Shown: one piece after another, positions 54,137 to 62,683 of the stretch | How the letters are laid out: every line of letters begins with the position of its first letter | How positions within the stretch are numbered: position 1 is the stretch's first letter | DNA from: Betaproteobacteria bacterium GR16-43 | Lineage (GTDB): Bacteria > Pseudomonadota > Gammaproteobacteria > Burkholderiales > Usitatibacteraceae | Direction: 5' to 3' | Assembly: GCA_001953215.1 (NCBI GenBank) | Contig: CP019169.1 | Coordinates: forward strand, 3,906,001-3,970,000 | Length of the DNA stretch: 64,000 nt | Translations under genes and position numbers: made by a program | Notes under the pieces: model-generated | Told to the model about the DNA's origin: nothing | The model's database searches: none | What the model saw: only the letters and a program-made list of their open reading frames with translations

Positions 54137-55267
54137 ATGAAGAGAACTGTTGCCGCCGGCGTCTCGCTGGCCGTCCTCGTCGCCGTCGGCGGCGTTGCCT
54201 ATTGGGCCGGAGGCCGCAATGCGTCCGCGCCCGGAACGCCCGCGCCCGCCGCGAAGGGAGGCCCTGCCGCGCCCGGCATCGTGGTCGAAGCCACCAAGGT
54301 CGTCACGGCCCAGCTGCCGCAGGCCCTCGGCGCCGTGGGCAGCCTGCGCTCCGACGAGACGGTCGTCGTGCGTCCGGAAATCGCGGGCCGTATCGCGGCC
54401 ATTCACTTCAAGGAAGGCGAACGCATCGCGAAAGGCGACGTGCTGTTGAAGCTCGACGAATCGGTGCAGCGCGCCGACTCCGACCGCGCGAAGGCCAACC
54501 TCTCGCTCTCGAAGAGCAAGTACGAGCGTGCCGAGGACCTGCGCACCAAGGGCTTCATCTCGAGCCAGGCGAAGGATGAAGCCGAGAACAATTTCCGCGT
54601 CGCGCAGGCGGACGCCGAGCTGATGGAAGCGAAGCTCGCGAAGATGGTGATCCTGGCACCGTTCTCCGGCACGGTCGGCTTGCGCATGGTGAGCGTGGGG
54701 GACTACGTGAAGGAAGGCCAGGACATCGTGAACCTCGAGGCGCTCGATCCGCTGAAGGTCGATTTCCGCGTGCCCGAAGTGTTCCTCTCGCAGGTGAAGG
54801 ACAAGCAGTCGCTGCAGATCACCCTCGATGCGCTGCCGGACAAGGCCTACGACGGCCGCGTCTATGCCATCAACCCGCTGATCGACGCGAACGGCCGCTC
54901 GATCGTGATCCGCGCGCAGGTCCCGAACGTCGACGGGCGGCTTCGCCCGGGAATGTTCGCCCGCGTGCGGCTCTTCACCAGCGAATCGCGTCCCACGCTG
55001 GTGATTCCCGAGGAGTCGCTCTTTCCGGTAGGGGATGACAAGTTCGTCTACAAGGTCGTGGACGGCAAGGCCTCGCGCCAGAAGGTGGTGATCGGCGCGC
55101 GCCGCTCCGGCCGCGTGGAGATCGTGGAAGGCCTGAGTCCCGAGGATGTCGTCGTCACGGCCGGAGCGCTCAAGCTGCGCGAAGGCGTGGCGGTGCGCGT
55201 CGCCAACACCCCGGCTGCGCCGACCGAAGTCGGCCGCACGGACACGCCGCCCCCGAACAAGACATGA
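54137..55267 (+). CDS. RND efflux periplasmic adaptor (second system)
   Basis: 376 residues, MFP family. A single N-terminal anchor helix instead of a lipobox, then the biotinyl-lipoyl block (RPEIAGRIAAIHFKEGERIAKGDVLLKLDE), a short helical hairpin, and the barrel domain (KVDFRVPEVFLSQVKD). The short hairpin and the absence of a lipobox are like TriA/MexH-type adaptors. It overlaps the permease start by 4 bases. Confidence 0.9.
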   Translation: MKRTVAAGVSLAVLVAVGGVAYWAGGRNASAPGTPAPAAKGGPAAPGIVVEATKVVTAQLPQALGAVGSLRSDETVVVRPEIAGRIAAIHFKEGERIAKGDVLLKLDESVQRADSDRAKANLSLSKSKYERAEDLRTKGFISSQAKDEAENNFRVAQADAELMEAKLAKMVILAPFSGTVGLRMVSVGDYVKEGQDIVNLEALDPLKVDFRVPEVFLSQVKDKQSLQITLDALPDKAYDGRVYAINPLIDANGRSIVIRAQVPNVDGRLRPGMFARVRLFTSESRPTLVIPEESLFPVGDDKFVYKVVDGKASRQKVVIGARRSGRVEIVEGLSPEDVVVTAGALKLREGVAVRVANTPAAPTEVGRTDTPPPNKT

Positions 55268-58200
55268 CGCTGCCCGAGACCTGCATCAAGCGCCCCGTTT
55301 TCGCGACGGTCCTGTCGATCGTCGTGCTCCTGATCGGCTTCATTTCCTACTCGCGCCTGTCGGTGCGCGAATACCCGCGCATCGACGAGCCGGTGGTCAC
55401 GGTCGAGACGCGCTACCTGGGCGCCAGCGCCGAGGTGGTGGAGTCGCAGATCACGAAGATCCTCGAGGATTCGCTCGCCGGGATCGAGGGCGTGGATGTC
55501 ATGACGTCGGTCTCGCGTTCGGAGACTTCGCAGATCACGGCGCGCTTCAAGCTTTCGAGGGACCCGGATTCGGCCGCGGCCGACGTGCGCGACAAGGTCT
55601 CGCGCGTGCGTGCGCGCCTTCCCGAGGCGGTGGATGAGCCGGTCATCGCGAAGGTCGAGGCCGATTCCTTCCCGATCATGTGGCTCGCGGTCTCGACGCC
55701 CAGCAAGTCCGCGATCGAAGTCTCGGACTACGTGAGCCGCTACATCAAGCCGCGCCTCTCGACGCTGCCCGGCGCGGCCGACGTGCGCATCTTCGGCGAG
55801 CGCAAGGTCTCGATGCGCATCTGGCTCGACCCCGCGAAGCTCGCCGCCTACCGCCTCACGCCGGCGGACGTGGAGGACGCGCTGCGCCGCCAGAACGTGG
55901 AAATCCCCGCGGGCCGCATCGAGAGCGACAAACGCGAATTCTCCGTGCTCTCGCAAACGGACCTGCAGACGCCCGAGCAATTCGACGCCATCGTGATCCG
56001 CGACGTCTCCGGCTACCCGGTGCGCATCCGCGACATCGGCCGCGCCCAGATCGCCCCGGTGGAAGAACGCGTCATCGCCCGCTTCATGGGCAACTCCGCC
56101 GTGAGCATGGGCGTGATCAAGCAGGCGGTGGCCAATCCGCTCGAGCTCTCCAAGGCGGTGCGCAAGGAAATCGAGGAGATCAACAAGAGCCTCACCGACA
56201 TGAAGATCGAGGTGATCTACGACTCCTCGCTCTTCATCGAGCAGTCGATCCGCTCGGTCTTCCGCACCATCGTGGAGGCGATCGTGCTGGTCGCCATCGT
56301 GATCTTCCTGTTCCTGCGCAACTTCCGGGCGACCCTGATCCCGCTCGTGACCATCCCCGTTTCGCTCATCGGGGCGTTCACGTTCATGTACCTCTTCGGC
56401 TTCAGCGTGAACACGCTCACGCTGCTGGCGATGGTGCTCGCCATCGGCCTGGTGGTGGACGATTCGATCGTCGTGCTGGAGAACATCTACCGCCACCTCG
56501 AGGACGGCATGTCGCGCCTCGACGCCGCCCTCCTCGGCGCGCGAGAGATCGCCTTCGCGGTGATCGCGATGACGATCACGCTGGCCGCGGTCTACGCGCC
56601 CCTCGCCTTCCAGACGGGCCGCACGGGCCGGCTCTTCATCGAGTTCGCGCTCGCGCTCGCCGGAGCCGTGCTGGTCTCGGGATTCGTGGCCCTCACGCTC
56701 TCGCCGATGATGTGCTCGAAGCTCCTGAAGCACGAGACCAAGCACGGCCGCTTCTACAACACGACGGAGCGCTGGTTCCAGCAGATGACCGCGGCCTACC
56801 GGCGCACGCTCGACCGCGCGTTGCACCACCGCATCTACGTCGTGGGTGCCGCGCTCCTGGTGGCGGGCCTGAGCGTCGTGCTCGGCCTCGCGCTGAAGAG
56901 CGAGCTCTCGCCGATCGAGGATCGCGGCGCCGTCTTCGGCTTCGTCTCCGGCCCCGAGGGCGCCACCGCGGCCTTCACGGCCGAGAACCTGAAGAAGGTC
57001 GAGGACATCTATCGCACGGTGCCCGAGACCATCAAGTTCAACGCCCTCGCCGGCTTCCCGACGGTGGCCGACGGCATTGCCATCGCGCGGCTCGCGCCGT
57101 GGAACGAGCGCAAGCGTTCGCAGATGGAGATCACCACCGCGCTGATGCCGGAGTTCGCGAAGATCCCGGGCGTGCGGGCGTTCCCGACCAACACGCCGTC
57201 GCTGGGGCAATCGCCGCGCAGCCGGCCGGTGGAGTTCGTGGTGATGTCGCAGGCGCCCTTCGAGGTGCTGCAGCGCTACGTGGACGCGATCATCGCCGAG
57301 GCTTCGAAGACGCCGGGCCTGCAGAACCTCGACTCGGACCTGCGCCTCGACAAGCCCGAGATCAAGGTGAGCGTGAACCGCGAGAAGATCAGCGACGTGG
57401 GCGCCTCGGTCGAAGCCGTCGGCCGCACGCTGGAGACGATGCTGGGCGGCCGGCAGGTCACGCGCTTCAAGAAGGACGGCGAGCAATACGACGTGATCGT
57501 GCAGGTGGCCGAAGGCGACCGGCGCTCCCCCACCGGCATCTCGGAGATCTACGTGCGCGGCAAGAACAACGAGATGATCCAGCTCTCCAACCTCGTGGTC
57601 GTGCGCGAGGGCGTGGCGCCGAAGAACCTGAACCACTTCAACCGCATCCGCTCGGCGACGATCACGGCCACCCTCGCCCCGGGCTATCCGCTGGGCGAAG
57701 CGCTCAAGGCGATGGAGCAGGCCGCGAAAGTGAGCATGCCGATCACGGTGCAGACGGACCTGAACGGCGTGTCGCGGGAGTTCCGCGATTCGTCCACGGA
57801 GATCTACTTCGTCTTCGTGCTGGCGCTCGCCTTCATCTTCCTCGTGCTCGCCGCGCAGTTCGAGAGCTTCATCGACCCGTTCATCATCATGCTCACGGTG
57901 CCGCTCGCGATGACGGGCGCGCTGCTCGCCCTGTGGCTCGCCGGGGGCACGCTCAACATCTACAGCAAGATCGGCCTGGTGACGCTGGTGGGCCTCATCA
58001 CCAAGCACGGCATCCTGATCGTGGAGTTCGCCAACCAGAAGCAGGCGCAGGGCAAGGGCGTGATCGAAGCGGTCGAGGAAGCCGCGGTGCTGCGGCTGCG
58101 CCCCATCCTCATGACCACGGGCGCGATGGTGCTGGGCGCGGTGCCGCTCGCCTTTGCCTCGGGCGCGGGCGCGGAATCCCGCCAGCAGATCGGCTGGGTC

Positions 58201-58350
58201 ATCGTCGGGGGGATGCTGCTCGGTACCTTCCTCACGCTCTTCGTGGTGCCTACGGCCTACACGCTGCTCGCGCGGCGCCACAAGACCTTCGAGGAACGGC
58301 TGGAAGAGGATCGGGCCGGAAACACCTCAGCCCCTGCACCGGCCGATTGA
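55264..58350 (+). CDS. RND efflux permease (HAE1 family, second system)
   Basis: 1028 residues. Starts TCIKRPVFATVLSIVVLLIGFISYSRLSVREYPRIDEPVVTVETRYLGAS; the TM4 proton-relay Asp pair is in MVLAIGLVVDDSIVVLENIYRHLEDG. Sequence is closer to the MexK/TriC/acriflavin-type group than to the AcrB-like permease at 37354. No outer-membrane factor gene follows, so it must borrow one (possibly that at 35975). It converges on the lytic transglycosylase with a 1-base gap. Confidence 0.93.
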   Translation: MTLPETCIKRPVFATVLSIVVLLIGFISYSRLSVREYPRIDEPVVTVETRYLGASAEVVESQITKILEDSLAGIEGVDVMTSVSRSETSQITARFKLSRDPDSAAADVRDKVSRVRARLPEAVDEPVIAKVEADSFPIMWLAVSTPSKSAIEVSDYVSRYIKPRLSTLPGAADVRIFGERKVSMRIWLDPAKLAAYRLTPADVEDALRRQNVEIPAGRIESDKREFSVLSQTDLQTPEQFDAIVIRDVSGYPVRIRDIGRAQIAPVEERVIARFMGNSAVSMGVIKQAVANPLELSKAVRKEIEEINKSLTDMKIEVIYDSSLFIEQSIRSVFRTIVEAIVLVAIVIFLFLRNFRATLIPLVTIPVSLIGAFTFMYLFGFSVNTLTLLAMVLAIGLVVDDSIVVLENIYRHLEDGMSRLDAALLGAREIAFAVIAMTITLAAVYAPLAFQTGRTGRLFIEFALALAGAVLVSGFVALTLSPMMCSKLLKHETKHGRFYNTTERWFQQMTAAYRRTLDRALHHRIYVVGAALLVAGLSVVLGLALKSELSPIEDRGAVFGFVSGPEGATAAFTAENLKKVEDIYRTVPETIKFNALAGFPTVADGIAIARLAPWNERKRSQMEITTALMPEFAKIPGVRAFPTNTPSLGQSPRSRPVEFVVMSQAPFEVLQRYVDAIIAEASKTPGLQNLDSDLRLDKPEIKVSVNREKISDVGASVEAVGRTLETMLGGRQVTRFKKDGEQYDVIVQVAEGDRRSPTGISEIYVRGKNNEMIQLSNLVVVREGVAPKNLNHFNRIRSATITATLAPGYPLGEALKAMEQAAKVSMPITVQTDLNGVSREFRDSSTEIYFVFVLALAFIFLVLAAQFESFIDPFIIMLTVPLAMTGALLALWLAGGTLNIYSKIGLVTLVGLITKHGILIVEFANQKQAQGKGVIEAVEEAAVLRLRPILMTTGAMVLGAVPLAFASGAGAESRQQIGWVIVGGMLLGTFLTLFVVPTAYTLLARRHKTFEERLEEDRAGNTSAPAPAD

Positions 58351-58351
58351 C

Positions 58352-58969
58352 CTACCCTTTGCGGGCCTGGAATTTCCGGTAGTAGTCCATCACCTTGGGA
58401 ACGTACGCCGCGGTTTCCGCGTAGGGCGGAATGCGGTTCCCGTGACGGATGACGGCGTTCTCGCCCGCGTTGTAGCCGGCGACGGCGAGTTCGGTGTTGC
58501 CCTTGAACATCGCCAGCAGATCCTTGAGGTACTTCACGCCGCCCTGGATGTTCTGGGCGGGATCCATGCTGTCCACCACGCCATAGCGGCGGGCGGTACC
58601 CGGCATCAGCTGCATGATCCCCTGGGCGCCGGCCTTGGACACGGCCTTCGGGTTGTAGGCCGATTCGGCAGTGATGACGGCATGCACCAGCGCATCGTCC
58701 ACGCCGTGGGTCCGGCTGGCCGTGGTGATCATCGACTTGTACCGAAGGATCTCGGCTTCCGTGGGCATGTACGTGTACGTCGATGCCCAGGTCGCGCGGG
58801 GACCTTCCTTCCAGGCCAGCTTGTAGCGACGGTCCAGCGCCGGAAGGTTGGTGTAGTGCTTCACCCCCCGTTCGTCGACGAACGTGTAGATGTCCGCCCG
58901 CGCCAGCGTCGGCACGACGAGGGCGCTTGTCAGAATAGCGCCCGCCAGGATGTAGGAGATGTCCTTCAT
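58352..58969 (-). CDS. Soluble lytic transglycosylase (SLT domain, DUF4124-type N-terminus)
   Basis: 205 residues. Signal peptide (MKDISYILAGAILTSALVVPTLARA), then a DUF4124-like strand block (DIYTFVDERGVKHYTNLP) common in betaproteobacterial SLTs, then the catalytic module with Glu102 (HAVITAESAYNPKAVSKAGAQGIMQLMPGTARRYG) and AVAGYNAGENAV. Cleaves peptidoglycan in the periplasm. The TATAAT just before the start implies an almost leaderless mRNA. Confidence 0.93.
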   Translation of the reverse strand: MKDISYILAGAILTSALVVPTLARADIYTFVDERGVKHYTNLPALDRRYKLAWKEGPRATWASTYTYMPTEAEILRYKSMITTASRTHGVDDALVHAVITAESAYNPKAVSKAGAQGIMQLMPGTARRYGVVDSMDPAQNIQGGVKYLKDLLAMFKGNTELAVAGYNAGENAVIRHGNRIPPYAETAAYVPKVMDYYRKFQARKG

Positions 58970-58978
58970 GGAGCGGGC

Positions 58979-59006
58979 ATTATAGCAAGCTCCTCGAACA
59001 GGACAA
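58979..59006 (-). promoter_or_regulatory. Promoter of the lytic transglycosylase gene
   Basis: On the minus strand TTGTCC (59006-59001), 16-bp spacer, then TATAAT (58984-58979). The -10 is only 9 bp from the ATG at 58969, so transcription should begin 0-3 bases before the start codon. Confidence 0.6.
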
Positions 59007-59046
59007 TCTAGAACCCTGTTTTAATTGCAGTTTTGTAGGACTTGCC

Positions 59047-59709
59047 CTATTGGGGCGTTTGGGCCATGCGGCGCGTTTCCAGGGCCCCGTCAGCCGAGCC
59101 CCAGACCACGTTGCCCGCCTTGTCGTAGCCGCGGTCCCACAGGCGGCGCGAGGACGAGGACAGGAAGAAGTCCGAAATCAGGTGGGCGCCCGGGGGCACG
59201 TGGGCGCGGCATTCGGTCCCGATGGTCCCGCCGTTGAAGAGGGTCATGTGCTGCATGGACATGAGCTGGCGGCAGCCCGGGATCTCCTGGAGGGTGGCCG
59301 GGTTGATCCCGGCAAAAGCTTCCGCCGGATTGCGCCAGCCGCCGACCACCTTGGCCGGATCCGGCAGCGCGTATTCGGCCGTCATCATCTGGCCCTTCTG
59401 CTCGCCCACGCGGATCAGGCGCTGGAGGTAGGGCTTGTCGAGGCTCTTGGACTTCGCATATTCCTCGTAGTACCAGAAGTCGACCTTGCGCTCCGGCCAG
59501 ACGCGCGCGATGCGCAGCTTGACCGGATCGTTGTCGCCCTCGCCCTTCGGTTGTTCGATCGTGTCGAAAGTACCGGGATAGAAGCTCGTGAGGAGCTCCA
59601 GGTGGCGCTGGACTTCAGGCGTACGGTCTTCGGGCGGGAACGGGTCCGGGTTGACGGAGGCGCATCCTGCGAGGGCGAGGACAGCTGCGGCACAGAGTGA
59701 TTTCAGCAT
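59047..59709 (-). CDS. CpeT/CpcT-like lipoprotein
   Basis: 220 residues. Lipobox ALAGC then ASVNPDPFPPE. The mature part has the CpeT family signatures (LLTSFYPGTFDTIEQP, LRIARVWPERKVDFWYYEEYAKSK, CRQLMSMQHMTLFNGGTIGTECRA). In cyanobacteria the family attaches chromophores to phycobiliproteins; bacterial outgroups like this one have no known function. ATG at 59709 sits 22 bp after a strong terminator. Confidence 0.8.
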   Translation of the reverse strand: MLKSLCAAAVLALAGCASVNPDPFPPEDRTPEVQRHLELLTSFYPGTFDTIEQPKGEGDNDPVKLRIARVWPERKVDFWYYEEYAKSKSLDKPYLQRLIRVGEQKGQMMTAEYALPDPAKVVGGWRNPAEAFAGINPATLQEIPGCRQLMSMQHMTLFNGGTIGTECRAHVPPGAHLISDFFLSSSSRRLWDRGYDKAGNVVWGSADGALETRRMAQTPQ

Positions 59710-59731
59710 GGTGAAAGCTCCCGAAAGCTCC

Positions 59732-59763
59732 AAAAGAAAACAGCCCGCTTTGAAGGCGGGCTG
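59732..59763 (-). terminator. Rho-independent terminator of the tRNA operon
   Basis: On the minus strand CAGCCCGC-CTTCAAA-GCGGGCTG is followed by TTTTCTTTT. The 8-bp GC-rich stem and T-tract are textbook. It lies 6 bases after tRNA-Glu. Confidence 0.9.
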
Positions 59764-59769
59764 AAGTGT

Positions 59770-59845
59770 TGGCGTCCCCACGGGGATTCGAACCCCGGTT
59801 ATCGCCGTGAAAGGGCGGTGTCCTAGGCCTCTAGACGATGGGGAC
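59770..59845 (-). tRNA. tRNA-Glu (anticodon TTC)
   Basis: On the minus strand GTCCCCA... acceptor, anticodon loop CTTTCAC (TTC) on stem CCGCC/GGCGA-type pairing, T loop GGTTCGAAT and encoded CCA. It is the second gene of a two-tRNA unit and is the substrate of the GltX encoded just upstream. Confidence 0.95.
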
Positions 59846-59890
59846 ATGAAAACCGGAAGCTAAATGCTTCCGGTTTCTTGTCATCGGTAC

Positions 59891-59966
<76 letters not shown>

Positions 59967-59979
59967 AACCGAGTCGAGA

Positions 59980-60009
59980 ATTATAGCGGAGAGGACCCCC
60001 TTTAGGCAA
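59980..60009 (-). promoter_or_regulatory. Promoter of the tRNA-Ala/tRNA-Glu operon
   Basis: On the minus strand TTGCCT (60009-60004), 18-bp spacer and consensus TATAAT (59985-59980) end 14 bp before tRNA-Ala. It starts 8 bases after the gltX stop, so the tRNAs have their own promoter. Confidence 0.7.
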
Positions 60010-60016
60010 AGGGCAC

Positions 60017-61402
60017 TTAGCCGATGGCCCGTTCGAGACGATCGAGGACGACGTCTTTTCGCAAGGCGCCGGCGATCGCGTCGATGGCCGGGGTGTGCGC
60101 CAGGCCCGTGACCGCGACCCGGAACGGCATCATCACGGCGGGCATCTTCACCTGCAGGGCCGCGACCGTTTCCTTGAGCGCTGCACTGATCGCCGGAGCG
60201 CTCCAGTCGGCCAATCCTTTCAGGCGCGGGACCACGGCCTTCAGCGCGCCCTTGCCCGCCTCGCCCAGGTGTTCCTTCGCGATCGCATCCTCCGGGTGGC
60301 GAGGCTCGGCCATCGCCATGAGGAACGCTTCGTGCTCGGCCAATAGCTGGAACTTGGCGCGTCCCGCGGCCGTCATCTTGACGGGGTCCATCACCGCGGC
60401 GACGAATCGGTGGACCTCGGGTTTCGCACGCTCGAGGTTCGCGACCAGGTCCGCGTCCGGAACGCGCTTCAGGTACTCCCCGTTCAGCCACTTCAATTTC
60501 TCCGGATCCCAGCGCGCGGGAGACTTGCTCACGTGCCGCAGATCGAACCACTCGACGAGCTGCTCGCGCGAGAACACTTCTTCATCGCCGTGCGACCAAC
60601 CGAGGCGCGCGAGGTAGTTCACCATCGCCTCGGGAAGGAAACCATCGTCGCGGTACTGCATCACGTTCACGGCTCCGTGACGCTTCGAGAGCCGCTGGCC
60701 GTCGGAGCCGAGGATCATCGGCACGTGGCCGAAGTTCGGGAGGTCGGCTCCGAGCGCGCGATAGAGGTTGATCTGGCGCGGCGTATTGTTTACGTGGTCG
60801 TCGCCGCGGATCACGTGGGTCATCGCCATGTCGATGTCGTCGACCACCACGCCGAAGTTGTAGGTCGGCACGCCGTCGGCACGCATGAGCACGAGGTCGT
60901 CGAGCTCGTCGTTGGAGACGGTGATCGGGCCTTTCACGAGGTCGTCCCACGTGACGTCGCCCGACAGCGGATTCTTGAAACGCAGCACGCCGTTGCGGCC
61001 GGCGGGCGGGGCTTCCTTCGATTCGCGCCAGCGCCGGTCGTAGCGCGGCTTCTCGCCGCGCGCGGACTGCCCTTCGCGCATCGCGTCCAGCTCTTCCTTC
61101 GTCTCGTACGCCCAGTAGGCCTTGCCGTCGCGCAGCAGCTGCTCGGCGAGCTCCTTGTAGCGCGTGAGGCGCTTCATCTGGAAGAACGGCCCCTCGTCGT
61201 AGTCGAGGCCGAGCCAGGTCATGGCATCGAAGATCGCCTGGACCGAGGCCTGGGTGGAACGCTCGAGGTCGGTGTCTTCCACGCGCAGCACGAAGGTGCC
61301 GCCGTGGCGACGCGCGTATGCCCAGTTGAACAGGGCAGTACGCGCGCCTCCGAGGTGCAGGTAACCGGTGGGGCTGGGTGCGAACCGAGTGCGAATCGCC
61401 AC
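60017..61402 (-). CDS. gltX: Glutamate--tRNA ligase
   Basis: 461 residues. Class I signature HxGH variant in FAPSPTGYLHLGGART (H16-LGG), the KMSKS-like loop in GSDGQRLSKRHG, and the Glu-binding and anticodon-binding regions in order. The start is taken as GTG at 61402, 2 bases after the stop of the preceding gene; VAIRTRFAPSP is the usual N-terminus. Its substrate tRNA-Glu is encoded directly downstream. Confidence 0.95.
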   Translation of the reverse strand: MAIRTRFAPSPTGYLHLGGARTALFNWAYARRHGGTFVLRVEDTDLERSTQASVQAIFDAMTWLGLDYDEGPFFQMKRLTRYKELAEQLLRDGKAYWAYETKEELDAMREGQSARGEKPRYDRRWRESKEAPPAGRNGVLRFKNPLSGDVTWDDLVKGPITVSNDELDDLVLMRADGVPTYNFGVVVDDIDMAMTHVIRGDDHVNNTPRQINLYRALGADLPNFGHVPMILGSDGQRLSKRHGAVNVMQYRDDGFLPEAMVNYLARLGWSHGDEEVFSREQLVEWFDLRHVSKSPARWDPEKLKWLNGEYLKRVPDADLVANLERAKPEVHRFVAAVMDPVKMTAAGRAKFQLLAEHEAFLMAMAEPRHPEDAIAKEHLGEAGKGALKAVVPRLKGLADWSAPAISAALKETVAALQVKMPAVMMPFRVAVTGLAHTPAIDAIAGALRKDVVLDRLERAIG

Positions 61403-61404
61403 TG

Positions 61405-62181
61405 TTACTGGCGTCGCACGCCGCCGAAGCGACCGGTGAAGAGGCAGCTCCCGTTGCCGCTCAGCAGCTTCGCCGTGAGGCCTTCCGGGGTCACCATCAC
61501 GTCGCTGGCCTGGAACGTCTGCGTGTCGCCTTGCGTGACGCCGGTGCAGGTGCCCGTGCCGTTGATCTTCCCGAGCCGGCCCGCCTGCGTATACGTGCCG
61601 GTGTACGTGCACGTGTAGCCCGCGCCGAATTCTCCGATCGTCACCGAGCTCACCGTCTGCGTGATCGTGTAGGTCGCGGGCTGGTCGTACGGGCCGCTAC
61701 CCGCGCCGCATCCGGCATACGCGCCGATGGCGCCGCCGACGTACGTGCCGGCGATGGTCTCCAGCTTGAACTGCTGGCGTACGACGTTCTTGGTGACCGT
61801 CTGGCCGTTCACCACATACGTCAGCACGGCCGTGCCGGAAGGTGCGGAGGCGTTGAAGGTGACCGTGCCTACCGCAGGGGCGGCTACCGCCGTCGGATCG
61901 AAGGTGCCCGCCTGGTAGAACGGGCCGGTCGTGCGATAGAGCACGCCGCTGAAGACGTTGTTCCCCTGGTGCGCGACGTTCGAGCCGACGAACCACGTGG
62001 GCTGGGAATCCGCGCCGTAGACGAAAATGGTGAGGAACAGCGTATCGCCCTGCTGGACGACGTTGGCGCCCCAACCGGACTCGGTCGGGACCCACCACTG
62101 GTCGCTGTGGTCACGCGTGATGGTCGTGGCGGAAGCCACGGTCGCGAATGCTAGCAACGCGACGGCAAGGAATTTCTTCAT
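61405..62181 (-). CDS. Secreted ESGWG-repeat protein
   Basis: 258 residues. Signal peptide (MKKFLAVALLAFATVASA). The mature start has the family signature DHSDQWWVPTESGWGANVVQQGDTLFLTIFVYGADSQPTWFVGSN, which I associate with expanded sets in soil Betaproteobacteria. A second, beta-rich half with two Cys pairs (YAGCGAGSG, AGYTCTY, GTGTCTG, GNGSCLF) follows. Related to the protein at 42364. Start ATG at 62181 follows AGGAG. The stop is 2 bases before gltX. Confidence 0.7.
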   Translation of the reverse strand: MKKFLAVALLAFATVASATTITRDHSDQWWVPTESGWGANVVQQGDTLFLTIFVYGADSQPTWFVGSNVAHQGNNVFSGVLYRTTGPFYQAGTFDPTAVAAPAVGTVTFNASAPSGTAVLTYVVNGQTVTKNVVRQQFKLETIAGTYVGGAIGAYAGCGAGSGPYDQPATYTITQTVSSVTIGEFGAGYTCTYTGTYTQAGRLGKINGTGTCTGVTQGDTQTFQASDVMVTPEGLTAKLLSGNGSCLFTGRFGGVRRQ

Positions 62182-62338
62182 GGTGATCGCTCCTATACGT
62201 TTGAGTGTGAAAGATTCTTCGGTGTTGCTCAATCGTTATTTGATGCCCGTGGTGCAGCAGTACTTCGAGACGCATGCTGAACGTTGACCCGGCAACGACG
62301 CGCGTGGGAAAATAGACCCTTTCAGCCGCAGCAATTTC

Positions 62339-62413
62339 GGGTCGTTAGCTCAGCGGTAGAGCACTGCCTTCACACGGCAGGGGCCACTGGTTCGATCCCA
62401 GTACGACCCACCA
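62339..62413 (+). tRNA. tRNA-Val (anticodon CAC)
   Basis: Acceptor GGGTCGT pairs with ACGACCC; D arm GCTC/GAGC; anticodon stem CTGCC/GGCAG around TTCACAC (CAC); T arm ACTGG-TTCGATC-CCAGT; discriminator A and encoded CCA. TTGACC at 62284-62289 with GAAAAT about 18 bp on is a possible promoter. Confidence 0.95.
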
Positions 62414-62683
62414 TCACCCTCCGCAGTTGCTTTCCTTTCCACGCCGGCCGCCCCGGGACTGCGCGGCCACACCAAATTCCGAATCGCCAAAACTCCGCGC
62501 TCCATTGCGGCGGTTTTCCCTGCGCGCGCCCAATGCCCTCGCCATGAGACTTTGGTGCTGAAATTCATGGGCTTACCGGAAATCATGGAAGCGCTCCGGG
62601 ACTCGATGAAAGAACTGTACACCACTGCGGGAAAAAATCCCACATTTATTTTTCACACCCTGGAAGGCCCGGAAATCCGGGGG
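62414..62683. other. 270-base gap downstream of tRNA-Val
   Basis: No gene is supported. A GGGA/TCCC mini-hairpin with T-rich sequence (about 62630-62655) may help terminate the amidase gene on the minus strand. A short plus-strand frame here runs antisense into the amidase and is likely chance. Confidence 0.4.
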
